Shown here piece by piece: positions 36,831-48,233 of a stretch of DNA of 64,000 nucleotides; the stretch's first letter is position 1; every line of letters starts with the position of its first letter. Under the pieces are notes generated by a model that saw nothing but the letters and a program-made list of their open reading frames with translations, was not told where the DNA came from and searched no databases. The stretch covers positions 1 to 64,000 of the forward strand of contig MU621123.1 in NCBI GenBank assembly GCA_025399215.1, written 5' to 3'. This DNA is from Globomyces pollinis-pini (lineage: Eukaryota > Chytridiomycota > Chytridiomycetes > Rhizophydiales > Globomycetaceae). Made by a program: the position numbers and the translations under genes.

Positions 36831-38718
36831 CTACAACACTGACAAGTCCTTTTGAACTACTGACACTTTCCTACGTTTCGTTGGTATGGATGTATCCTCA
36901 TTGATCTCTTCATTCCTACGCTTTTGCTTCATAAAGCTTCGATTTTGTATATCTTTAATCATTAATCGACATTTGTCTGATGATTTTAACCGAATTCTTT
37001 GTCCTGCCATTTTAACAATTAATTGCTCATTCTTTAACCAATTTCGAGCCAAAGATGCTACTTCTATTGGAAGATGTGTAACAGATGCCAACGAGCGCAC
37101 ACTTGGAACATCCTGCTTCTCCAAGTATTCAAGAATCAATCGACGATTACAAAGAGTTGTAAATTCGTCAAGGGTGATGACAGGGCAAGTTAGTGAAGTA
37201 CAGTAATAGCACACAAATTTCTTTGGTATGTTACTAGCATTGTACCCGTAGCAAATGAGGTGACTATTTTGCTCACAATCTTTACATTTTATGGTTTGAT
37301 AAGTGTTTGACGAAGTTGCATTACAACAGCAGCGAACTTTAGAAGTCACCATACCATTTTCACTAGACAAAGATCGCATTGGTTGGCTGTTCACATTCTG
37401 AGCAGGCGTTTGAGAAACCAGTAATTGAGATTGAGTCAAAGATCCATCTGGGAATTAATTGCAAAGTACATTATACCCGATGAAATATCGCTATTGGCTT
37501 TGCGGAAGAATTTGTAGTCTGTTTGGCTGTTTGAACTATCTTCAATCGCAGGAAACGTTGATTGAGGAATAACCTTGCGTTCAGTCAGATGTGAAACGTT
37601 GGTTGCTTGGACAACACGTTCACTTGTAGAAAGTTTCAATTCAGCAATAATATCTTGTGTTGTTTGACTAAATTGTACTTTTTCTTGTACTTTTGGTTGA
37701 ACACTTACTTGAGAATCTGGAAACAGTAAATTTTCTTGGTCATTTTCTTCCAACGTACTACATTTGGTTTTGATTTTCAGATTCACACTATTGATTGAGT
37801 CAATAAAAGGTACTTACGTATGATGTGGTGTTTTGATATCGCCAATGTCCAGATCTGCTTCTGAGTTTGTATCAATGCTAATATCACTTGTGTCTGCTTT
37901 AAAGAAAGGAGGTTCATAATTTAATGGTGTGTGATCTTGATAGTACTTTCAAATCAGATCCAAGGAAATCTTACTAATTTCATAGTGACAAACGCATTTT
38001 CTGGCAGTGGTTCTAAACTAATAATACTATTACTAACCGTACAAGCGTACCTTTGTGTCATCATCAATAGTCTAGCACTTAATTGTTATACTTGGATACC
38101 TTCGGACAAATTGTTTTGTGGAACGTGAGACATTACCCAATGAATGAGTAGAGTCACTGGCAGAAATTTCAATTTGATCATCACTTGTATAACTGAATTG
38201 AAATGTGTAGCTCTCCATTCTAAATAGGAATCAAGAGAATGGTTAATTTACCTATTGTATTAGATATCATTTTTTATTACAAATCTTGAGGATTTTTTTG
38301 ATCTAGATAGATTCCAAAAACCAAAGTTTTCAACTATATAGTTTAATATTTTTTATCATTTGTACATATTTTTTAGAGAGAGCATCAAAACAACCTAATT
38401 CCTATTAAGATGATGAGCATAAAAGTTCAAACGATCCAATCTACTATGAATGATATACATTGATTAACCTAATAGAGTATTTGCTTCTTTTGAATGATTT
38501 TTTTTTAATCTTTTAATAGCAATTCCGTCCAAACCTTTAGTTTCAAAACAGACTTCAGGAAACAGCTACAACATTTTATGATTGAACAAGTTACCATTCT
38601 CTAAGAAGATTAATAGTAAGTGATTTACGACATAAGCGATACTTCCTATTGAAGCTTGTAATATGTGTTGAATTAGTGTTATAGATTGAGTTTGATTGAT
38701 TGTTGAAGATACTTGCAT
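36831..38718 (-). CDS. HOP1: HOP1-type HORMA-domain meiotic axis protein
   Basis: HOP1 binds meiotic chromosome axes and promotes interhomolog recombination. Splicing from ATG 38718 gives the HORMA start (QSITLIQHILQASIGSIAYV), then LFPEVCFETKGLDGIAIKRL, CFDALSKKY, LKTLVFGIYLDQKNPQDL and MESYTFQFSYTSDD, the safety-belt-type core. A long linker with Gln/Ser follows. The C-terminal exon (36831-37439) has a PHD-like zinc finger (CCCNATSSNTYQTIKCKDCE...HLICYGY...CYYC) and a winged-helix region, the layout of fungal HOP1. Introns in 37790-38120 are not fully resolved. The gene is divergent from the cysteine-rich secreted protein, 187 bp apart. Confidence 0.85.
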
Positions 38719-38905
38719 AATAAAAGTAAAAAGTTTAAATTTAATTTTTTATTTTATTAATCATCAAAGTTTAAATTTCTATTTATAAAAATAGAAAAAA
38801 ATTCTTGTGAAATAAAATAAATTAAAATTTTGCTTTTGTTGGATCACTCCGCCAACTTCGCCTTCATCTTAAAATTTTTAAATTCCTTTCCTATTTTAAA
38901 AGTTA

Positions 38906-39809
38906 ATGAAATTTCATTTCATATTATCAACAATTGCTGCTCAGTCAACTAAATATTTACATTCAAATTGTAACCCAATTACTGATATCAACGCTTGTGA
39001 TAAAAACTACTTTTTAAAATGTGATACCAAAACTAAAACTTGGGAAATTAATCATGTTTGTCAATCTGATTGTTTAAATCAATATAAAGATAGTTGCTTA
39101 AACTTTGCTCCTTCAATAGGTGGAATGTGTAATCCTAAAACTATTACAAATGCTTGCTCTGGTAACTTGTTTCTTCAATGCATAAACAGTATATATTATT
39201 ATATTAAAAATTTTAGGTATTTGGGTACTAAAGAATAAATGTGAAGGGGACTGTGTAAACAATCCACTATATACTGAATCTTGTAAACAACCATCAAAGA
39301 AATCAAAAACCGACAGGCCAGTGGAACTAGTAACATCCTGTCTGATTGACATATTTGGGATTTGTATTCCAAAGTTTGATGTCAAAATCAAAGAAAACAC
39401 ACAAACCAAAACCAATGAAAGCCCTCTTCCAACTAACTTTCCAGTAAAAACGATCCCTGGGGAAGGGAAAGGTGATGGTCAAGTGAGTAACCAACCAACG
39501 AGTAGCTCTGATAAACCATCACCAACCTCTCAAAATAACATTCCTTCTACAGATAAACCTGCATCTACTGACCAGAAAGAAACTCCTAAAAATCCCAATC
39601 ACGGAAAGCATCATAGCAATGTAGGAATAAACCTTCCTTGTCATAAGCAAAACACGGTAGCATGTAAAGGTGTGGAATTTCTATTCTGCGATGGTAACAA
39701 ATGGGTACTACAAAACAAATGCCCTCAAGAGTGCAGTAAAGTGATTGGATTTGCCAAGTATTGTAATGAAACACCCCAATTTCAGGGATTCCATCATAAG
39801 CACGTTTAG
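38906..39809 (+). CDS. secreted protein with three six-cysteine modules
   Basis: A short hydrophobic N-terminus (MKFHFILSTIAAQS) looks like a signal peptide. A 28-nt intron (about 39190-39217) rejoins the frame. Three modules share the spacing C-x7/8-C-x6/7-C-x9-C-x3-C-x8/10-C and the core (Y/F)-L-x-C...W...C: about residues 24-67, 75-118 and, after a Ser/Thr/Pro/Lys-rich linker, near the C-terminus (CKGVEFLFCDGNKWVLQNKC). The pattern resembles small chitin/carbohydrate-binding modules such as CBM19, but the match is by cysteine spacing only. The linker would be O-glycosylated if secreted. It may be a wall or host-contact protein; function not established. Confidence 0.72.
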
Positions 39810-39950
39810 ATTTCAATAAAATTCCTTTTGATGATATGAAGGATTTAATTCAATTTCATTAGTTTACGAAATCAATTTGATGTTCCATTATTTTGTTGAT
39901 TGTTGATTAGCCTCATATTTTGTCACTACAAAATTTTCATCCAATTAAAG

Positions 39951-41245
<1,295 letters not shown>

Positions 41246-41570
41246 ACTCATTATTCAAAATTATTGTTTGGATTGTTGAGGTATTCTGGTATCTATTGAT
41301 TTGCACACCACCACCAATAGATATTGATATATTACATATTACAATTTCCTATTTTTATACCAATAATAAATTGTCCAGATGTATTAAAAGGTAAAAGAAA
41401 TTTATTCCGTCATGGATATAAATGTATTTGTTGATGGTGGAGATGGTTTCGTTTTGGGGCACGACTTACATCCATTCAAGAAACTACGATAATATTTACC
41501 AATCATCCACATGGTATTGGTATATAAAAACTCTCAAGTATTACCTTAATACTCTTCATATCAACCTGTC
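41246..41570. other. intergenic, no gene seen
   Basis: About 325 bp between HOG1 and a small unknown gene. A partial inverted match (TATCTATTG ... CCAATAGATA, 41289-41322) occurs near 41300 but is imperfectly positioned and may be chance. Confidence 0.4.
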
Positions 41571-42050
41571 ATGGATTCTTCAAATTCTCAATCAGTAATT
41601 GTTCGAATGGAAGAATTACGTAAAAATGTTCAAGAAAGTATAAAGAAATTAACAACATTAAAGTATCAACTGAAATACAAAGCTGAATTGAAATTGGCCA
41701 ATAAGACTTGTTTTCCTTCCAATGAATCTAGAAAATTATATTTGATTGAATTATTATCTCGCGTTCAGCATACCTTTCTATTAGAAATGAATCACAATAT
41801 AGAAGATATCAATGGATCTGGAACTACATTAACAACTCGATATGATCATATATCAATGGATCAAAATATCATTCTAGATTCCGAATCTTTAAATTCATTA
41901 TTATCATTGGATTCAAGTCATAGTTTAATGTCAGTAACATTAAGTTCATTGGGATTAGAAGAAAGTGATTATGTTAAACAAGTTTTGGCTGATTTTCATG
42001 AAGGTGCAAGGGAAATTGAATTATTATTGATGCGATATCAAACTGTTTAA
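41571..42050 (+). CDS. hypothetical protein, 159 aa, coiled-coil N-terminus
   Basis: An uninterrupted frame with start MDSSNSQSVIV. Residues about 10-45 form a basic amphipathic helix (MEELRKNVQESIKKLTTLKY). The rest is mixed, with acidic and Ser/Leu-rich segments ending in helix (FHEGAREIELLLMRYQ). It looks like a small helical assembly subunit, but I do not recognise a family. No signal peptide or membrane segment. Confidence 0.6.
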   Translation: MDSSNSQSVIVRMEELRKNVQESIKKLTTLKYQLKYKAELKLANKTCFPSNESRKLYLIELLSRVQHTFLLEMNHNIEDINGSGTTLTTRYDHISMDQNIILDSESLNSLLSLDSSHSLMSVTLSSLGLEESDYVKQVLADFHEGAREIELLLMRYQTV

Positions 42051-42152
42051 TCAAACAATTGTATGTCAGGTGTTAATAAATTGATTCTGATATTTCTATT
42101 CAATTTCAATTGGTCTCTTGTCTTTGATTACTTTGAATCTCATCGAGTCTCG

Positions 42153-42219
42153 TTTAAATCTATCTCTTGTCTCTCCTTTAAATCTATATCTTGTCTCTCC
42201 TTTAAATCTGTCTCTTTTA
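42153..42219. repeat. tandem repeat, about 2.8 copies of a 24-bp unit
   Basis: Unit TTTAAATCTATCTCTTGTCT plus CTCC: copies at 42153-42176 and 42177-42200 (one base different) and a shorter copy from 42201. It lies directly before the small RPP14-like gene (start 42236), so the pyrimidine-rich tract is probably its promoter or 5' UTR. Confidence 0.88.
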
Positions 42220-42235
42220 ATTTTTTTAAATTTTT

Positions 42236-42609
42236 ATGACAAAGACTTTAGTGATTACAAAACATCAATGGATGTATATCAAATGTGAAATCAAGTATGT
42301 TAACAATAACTCATTCAAAGTGGATTACCAGCTTATTTAGAAGATTATGAACTTAAAAATATTATCAATTTAGCTGTAAAACAACAATATGGTGTAAGTT
42401 CATCATTGGATTTTAAATCATAGCAATGGGGTGCTTCATTTCCAATCGATCTGTTACATTGGGTTGATAAAATAATTTATCTAAGGACTGACTATCAATC
42501 TTCTTCAATTCTTTTAAGTTCATTACCAACTATTACATATGGAAAAGGAAACAAATTACAAGTCAGAGTTCTCAATCAATCACCATCACTTCCATCAATC
42601 ATAGATTAA
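42236..42609 (+). CDS. RNase P/MRP subunit of the RPP14/POP5 family
   Basis: RPP14 and POP5 are related small protein subunits of RNase P and RNase MRP. Three exons join through introns near 42294-42319 and 42396-42424. The protein starts MTKTLVITKHQWMYIK and contains YLEDYELKNIINLAVKQQYG, then QWGASFPIDLL, matching the family hallmark FG-x-x-GA-x-PVDLL, and LRTDYQSSSILLSSLPTITY, the second conserved helix-strand pair. It ends LNQSPSLPSIID. Length is about 105 residues, close to family size. Identification rests on those two blocks, so moderate confidence; RPP14 fits better than POP5. Confidence 0.65.
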
Positions 42610-43204
42610 ATATTTATATGGAACTACAATTTGTCTTTGTTATTAATATACTCTGCATAATACCAAAGATGACTCAGAATTGATCAGGGAGATTGTGTTC
42701 AGTACGTACAAGTTATTGAATATTGGTCTTGCATAATACCAAAGATGACTCAGAATTGGTAAGGTATTATGAGGTTCTTGACACAAGATGGTTTAAGGCA
42801 AGTGATTTAACACTGATAATCGGTGACCCTCAGCTGATGCACTCACATACATCCGACTCGTCATTCAATATCAGTCACTTGAATGAAAAATGAATATGTT
42901 TTCAAGTTTGAATTACAGTAGTCAGTAAGAGCACTCAGTTAATAATTTTTTCAGCAGTATATGTTTTCAACATATTTATGAATTAGCATGAAATTATTCA
43001 TCACTGTGCAGAATTTAAGACTTTCTCAACAATGAAGGAGAAATATCAAAAATTGAAAGAAAAAAAAAACATTTGAAAGATTTAAATAGGCGATACAATG
43101 TTACACAGTGTCAACGGTAAATTTGGTCTAAAAAAAACTGGATAATTTGAGTATGATGTGAATATGCTTTCAGGCTTTTATTTTATTGCTCCATGTAAAT
43201 TGAT
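42610..43204. other. intergenic with a diverged duplication
   Basis: About 590 bp without a supported gene. It holds the 29-bp direct repeat described separately, an AT-rich run with a poly-A tract near 43062 and no open frame of note. Confidence 0.5.
42654..42758. repeat. 29-bp exact direct repeat, 76 bp period
   Basis: TGCATAATACCAAAGATGAC followed by TCAGAATTG occurs at 42654-42682 and again at 42730-42758. Both sit in non-coding sequence. Flanks differ (GATCAGGG versus GTAAGGT), so this is a short isolated duplication. Confidence 0.9.
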
Positions 43205-43649
43205 TTACTGAATAAATGCATCCAGATTCCCTTGAATCAAACATTCTGCCTCTACCAATCTTTTGACTGGTCCAGTTTGATTCCATTCAATAAGTGTTGG
43301 TACTGCTTTCAAAGCTATTTGATCATCTGTTTTGTAAGGATGTGGGTTGGTTCGGTATCTAAAGTGAATAGAGTAAGTGTACCTTGGACGATCACCAGCA
43401 GCAGCTTCGATCAACACTGCATTATCAAGTTTATTGAGAGTTTCTTTAATCATTGGATCAGCCTTTACACAATCAGGACACCAAGACTAATGAGATTAAT
43501 GTAGTTATTACCCAAACCTTTCCAGTTTCTGGTACTTCATTAGCGAAAAACAAAACAAAGACCCTGGCATTCGTTTTTGTAGCTTTCAACAGGGTATCAT
43601 TCAAGACTGTATGAAATTGATCAAAATCATCTACTCGAATTTGAATCAT
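43205..43649 (-). CDS. TXNDC17: TXNDC17/TRP14-type thioredoxin-like protein
   Basis: TRP14 is a cytosolic thioredoxin-fold reductase of small disulfides such as cystine. An intron of about 25 nt after KVW rejoins SWCPDCVKADP, giving the family active site W-C-P-D-C. A second short intron joins DRPRYRTNPHPY. Then come LKAVPTLIEW with the cis-Pro and a C-terminal helix. I choose the start at 43649 (MIQIRVDDFDQFHTV), which matches family length; an upstream Met in the same frame would add 27 atypical residues. Confidence 0.85.
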
Positions 43650-44291
43650 TGAAAAGCTGCCGTTTGATTGGATACTAATTTCAATCTCCAGCCACTCATC
43701 CTTCACCAGCCACTTGCAGATCAAACTCAAACAAATGAGAGCCCAAGGTCAAAACTAGCTTCAATGTCCGACTGTGGTCTAACTAGCCCATTACGTACAA
43801 TAATCAATCAAAAGAAAATCAAAACACATTGATTGATAGATTGATTGAACGGGCCATTTTAACGAAAATTGGTTTTAAACAAAATATCATGATTATACTA
43901 TATCAACTATTCTCGCAATAGACGTTTATTTGTAATTGAGCAACTTGTAGAGTTACAGCATATATTATTGATTGTATTATCAAAATTGGTGTGTGTTTGT
44001 TTGACGCGCTAGGAATTGGCAGGTCACGTTTTAGCACTGAATCAGCTGATGACCAGTAAATCTACTATAGGGCTTGAAGTAGTATCGAAGAAACATTAAT
44101 CAATTAGGCTTTTAGTTAGAGGTAGGGTAGTGGTAGTATACTGATCTAGTCCATCGAAGGCTTCTCCTTTGGGGGAGGGTGGCCCCCAAACACACCAGAT
44201 TCAAGGGAACAGCTACACGGGTTACTCGTGATTTTAATGAAGTCTGTGTTTTTGATATAAAAACGAACACAATTTCTTCCATTATCCCATC
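43650..44291. other. intergenic, no supported gene
   Basis: About 640 bp upstream of the kinase gene. A G-rich/C-rich hairpin-like patch near 44168-44190 (GGGGGAGGGTGGCCCCC) is the only notable structure. A short open frame starting at 44179 overlaps the kinase start out of frame and is not supported. Confidence 0.4.
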
Positions 44292-45353
44292 ATGCCATCA
44301 AAGCCAATCGATATCAAGGTTAATACTAGTGCATTGGCAAATCAGAGTCATATGGCATACCCTTCTCCTGTCAGTCCAACAAACACTGCCTTAAGCTTCT
44401 GCCCAACTGATTATCTTTCAACATATGATCTACCGAAAGAATTTTTACTTCAATATTCTCTGGGTCAAGAACTAGGCTTTGGTGGTTTTGGTTTTGTCTT
44501 TCTTACTACTCGTATCTCTGATGGTGCTCAGCTTGCCTGTAAATTTATTTTCAAAGCTAGAGTTCCAAGATCCAGTTGGATTATTGATACTGCCTTGGGT
44601 CACTGTCCAATGGAAGTTGCTGTATTGAAAAACGTAACTTTTCTAGTCTAACAATCCTAGGTTAAACATGAAAACATCATTGAATTTGTCGATTACTTCT
44701 ATGATGATACTTTTTGCTATTGCTTTACTAAAATTCATGGTACTGCTTGGTCTGAAGATGTTGCTTATGATGATATCAATCGTTCGGGTTCATATGTACG
44801 TAGATCTGCCATGGATTTGTTCGAGTGTATTGAAAAATACGAACAATTCTCTGAACCTAATGCTCAACTGATATTCTCTCAAATTGTTGAAGCTGTTCAT
44901 TACCTTCATAACATGGGTTTGGTACATCGTGACATCAAAGATGAAAATATTCTGATTGATGATCAATTTCAAGTAAAGTTGATTGACTTTGGTTCCGCTC
45001 AATTCTATGATCCTACTGGAAACCGGCAATTTGATATGTTTCTAGGGTAATTATTAGTTGTAAATCTCATTTTTAGAACAAAACAATATGCTTCTCCTGA
45101 AATTCTTCTCCAACAGTCTTATCGTGGACCAGAGAGCGAAGTATGGGCACTCGGTTGTTGTTTATATATTATTTTAACTGGTGCTGTACCTTTCTCTTGT
45201 CCAAATCAAGCTATTCGCGCTTCCTTCACCTTTCCACATAGAAAATTAAGCTCTTCTTGTCTTGATTTATTGTCTCGTATGCTTGAAAAGAATCCTGCTC
45301 GACGTATCACCGTAAAGGAAATCTTAGCTCATCCGTGGTTACGCAAATATTAG
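44292..45353 (+). CDS. PASK/PSK-like serine/threonine kinase
   Basis: The catalytic domain starts after about 60 Ser/Pro-rich residues: [24 protein letters not shown] (Lys), [78 protein letters not shown] and [15 protein letters not shown]. The family signature DLFECIE and IDFGSA suggest the PAS-kinase/PSK1-related group, which controls storage carbohydrate and translation. No PAS domain is present in the N-terminus, so the regulatory part is missing or lost. Two introns (about 44634-44660 and 45048-45076). All catalytic residues are present. Confidence 0.85.
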
Positions 45354-45611
45354 ATTCACCTTGTCCCCTCTGGAAAAGCGAACAAATATCTGTAAATACT
45401 GCTAATATATTTCGTAAATACTTTCTTTCAAACCCATGTCATTAAAGTTGCTTATTTTACGAATGTGAGAGAGAAGAGTTGGAATTATACACCGTCTTCT
45501 AAACTCAAGTCAATTTTTAAAGGTTTAATCGATCAACGTGTGAGGATCATAAAGAGTTGCAATTAAATATCCATTTGTTTATAAATAAAATCATCCAAAT
45601 CTACCACACCA

Positions 45612-48004
45612 ATGGATTCACTTGAGCAACTCAAAAAAGACTTTCTCATAGAAATGCAAGAAGAATTATGTGAATATAAAAAGTCGTTTGAAGTGGATAA
45701 GACAAAGAAAAGTGGTTTTGATAATGGTAAATTTGACATCATTCCAAAAATCAATGAAACAGTACAATCGAAGGAAATGACTACACACTTTAAACTAAAT
45801 AGTCAGAATCAACCAACAAATCACCACATTGGAAACGCGAATTTACATCAGAAAGTTAAAAAAATTGAACCAAAGTCGATTATTAAGCAAGAAAGAACGA
45901 GGGCAATTTTAAAAAAGAATATAGAGAATATTCCAGTTGTCAGAACAACAAGAAAATCAGTGTATGGTTCCAACCAACCATATATAGCCCCCAAACCAAA
46001 GCAAACACTACAATCCATGGAACATTACGAAATGATATCAAAGAACATCAATCAAATATTAAATTCTTCAATAGATCGGAAATTGAATGAAACGGTATTT
46101 GAAGATCTCAAATTGAATCAAGATATACCTTTAAAACCAAAGTATAACATGATAACACAGCATAACACGATACACTCACTCAAGAACAACAGAAATAAAT
46201 ATATTCAAACTATGTCGTTTAATGATCCCCCATTGATAGTTTTCCCAGTGACGAATGTCTCACCCATAAAAACAGGTAAGTCTTTCTATCCATAACGTGC
46301 AGAAAAATCTACTGTTATCGATGCTTCTCCCATTCGCGAAATTGAGCAAAGTATAGACCTTCCTAAAGAAATTATCCAAGAGAATTCCAAACCATTAGTA
46401 CCACTATCAAAAACTACAATTTTGACAACAGTGCACACTGATTCAAAACCAATAGATACCACTACAATTTTGACAACAGTGCACACTGATTCAAAACCAA
46501 TAGATACCACTACAATTTCTATTTCTTCTACCGAAACCGAAACAATAACCAAGATCGATACCACTAATGAAGTCAATCTACCTAATTTTTTCACTAGGTT
46601 GGGATTGACTTCACCCGATGAGGACTACAGTCTGTTAAAGCAACAGGAAATATTAGAAAAGAGAGTGGATGAGCCAAATTCTGAAAAATCTCGGGAAACG
46701 GAAATCATTCCAGGGCAACCAAATGAACCAGAGCTGGAGAGCAATACCGTTGAAAATGATTCAAAAGAATTGAAGGAGATTTCTATTCAAACTGATTTTG
46801 TTGGAATTGGGTTGATAAATGATGATAGTACCTCATCAAATGAAAATATTAGTCCCACCAACGAGCACATGGGGAAAAAAGCCAGCGAGGAATTAGGATT
46901 GGAAATAGTTGAACAAAATAGTGTTTCTCTGCAAACAGAAATCCTAGAGAGCGACTCTTCCTGCATCAACATAAAGGACGAATATGACTATGACATGAAA
47001 GAAAATGATCGATTGACTATAATATCATTTAATTCAAACCCAAACATGCATGTGAGAGCACAGACTGCAAATGTCCGAGGAAGAAGGCAGTCATTTGCTG
47101 CTATGAATCGAGAGTTGGAGTCTGTATCAATTGGTTCACTTTCAACAACGGATTATACATATCCAAACCATGTTCAAGACGATGATATAAAGTAAAATTG
47201 TACTAACTTTAATCATCTAGTTTCTCTAAACGAGCAATGACTGCTCCAGCCCCTTCAGACCAAAAGATTCCATTAAAATCAATCTTGAAAAAAAGGACAC
47301 CAATTATACCAGTAAATCAGTCTCGCCCTGATACAGCATCAACAGTTTCAAGTAATATCTCTGGATATGCATCTGCATTTATAAAAAATCCAACCTTTCA
47401 CATCGATCCCCGGCTATTTAAACAGTTTGAAAAGAGTAGAGAATATCGTCGAAGTAAAAAAGTAATTTCATTATATTGATAGATTTAGAACAGCAAAGCC
47501 CGTGTTGAACAGAGAATGTCTAAAACACCACCACTTCCTGAAGTATACCCTAATCCGAGCTACGATTATGAACCTATGCAGTTACCATACCCTTACTATG
47601 CCAATCCCACGATACCTACATATCCTCCTTACATGGGAGATCCTAATTTTATTTACCCATTTTTACCACCTAATGATTATTATCCAATCGAATATTACAA
47701 TCCTTACGAATACCTCCAAGAACCTGAATATTTTATTATTCCAACTGAGACTATATTAAATCCGACATCATTGCCAAATCAAAACCAAAAACGAACGAAA
47801 CGCCCTGATAACAAAGTAGCCCCAAAACATGTTATTCCTAAACCTCGAACCACAAAAGCGATGGATTTAAGAATGCAAACAAAGCGACATGCAAAGGACT
47901 CATTATCCAAAAATCCTAAAGGTAGATTTCGACAAATGTACGCCAATGATATTCAAAATATGCAAAGCTTATCAGATGATCGTTGGGCCGATGGAAACGC
48001 GTAA
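45612..48004 (+). CDS. hypothetical disordered protein, about 780 aa
   Basis: Four exons join in frame across introns near 46275-46302, 47194-47222 and 47461-47487. The N-terminal helix MDSLEQLKKDFLIEMQEEL is basic/acidic. A 48-bp exact tandem repeat (46413-46508) encodes TTILTTVHTDSKPIDT twice. The middle is Glu/Ser-rich. The C-terminal third is Pro/Tyr-rich (repeated YPxP/YxPY patches around 47550-47700) and ends in a basic region (KRTKRPDNK). I do not recognise a family; the Pro/Tyr-rich part resembles low-complexity cytoskeletal or RNA-binding proteins. Joins preserve one frame, supporting one gene. Confidence 0.65.
46413..46518 (+). repeat. 48-bp coding tandem repeat
   Basis: Two full identical 48-bp copies (46413-46460, 46461-46508) and a third start. 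DNA identity over the full unit means the duplication is recent. It lies within the disordered region of the 45612-48004 gene and adds 16 residues per copy. Confidence 0.92.
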
Positions 48005-48233
48005 TGATAGTTCCAGTCCATAACTGACGTTTTGTAACTGATATAATATATGGTAGTGATAATTGTACATTATTTAGTTCAATTGAGTAATGATTTATTC
48101 TTACTTCGTAGTTGAGGCCGATAGATTCATGGTAGTCAAGTCATTATCCAAAGTTCCATTGTTTTCCATCACAATAAACAACAGTTTCTTACTAAGAATA
48201 AACAACTCCAAGCAAACTTAAGATCCAAAACAA

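Noticed and set aside
44100..44220. tRNA-like D-arm sequence (AGTGGTAGTATACTG)
   Set aside because: No matching B box, acceptor stem or anticodon arm could be paired.
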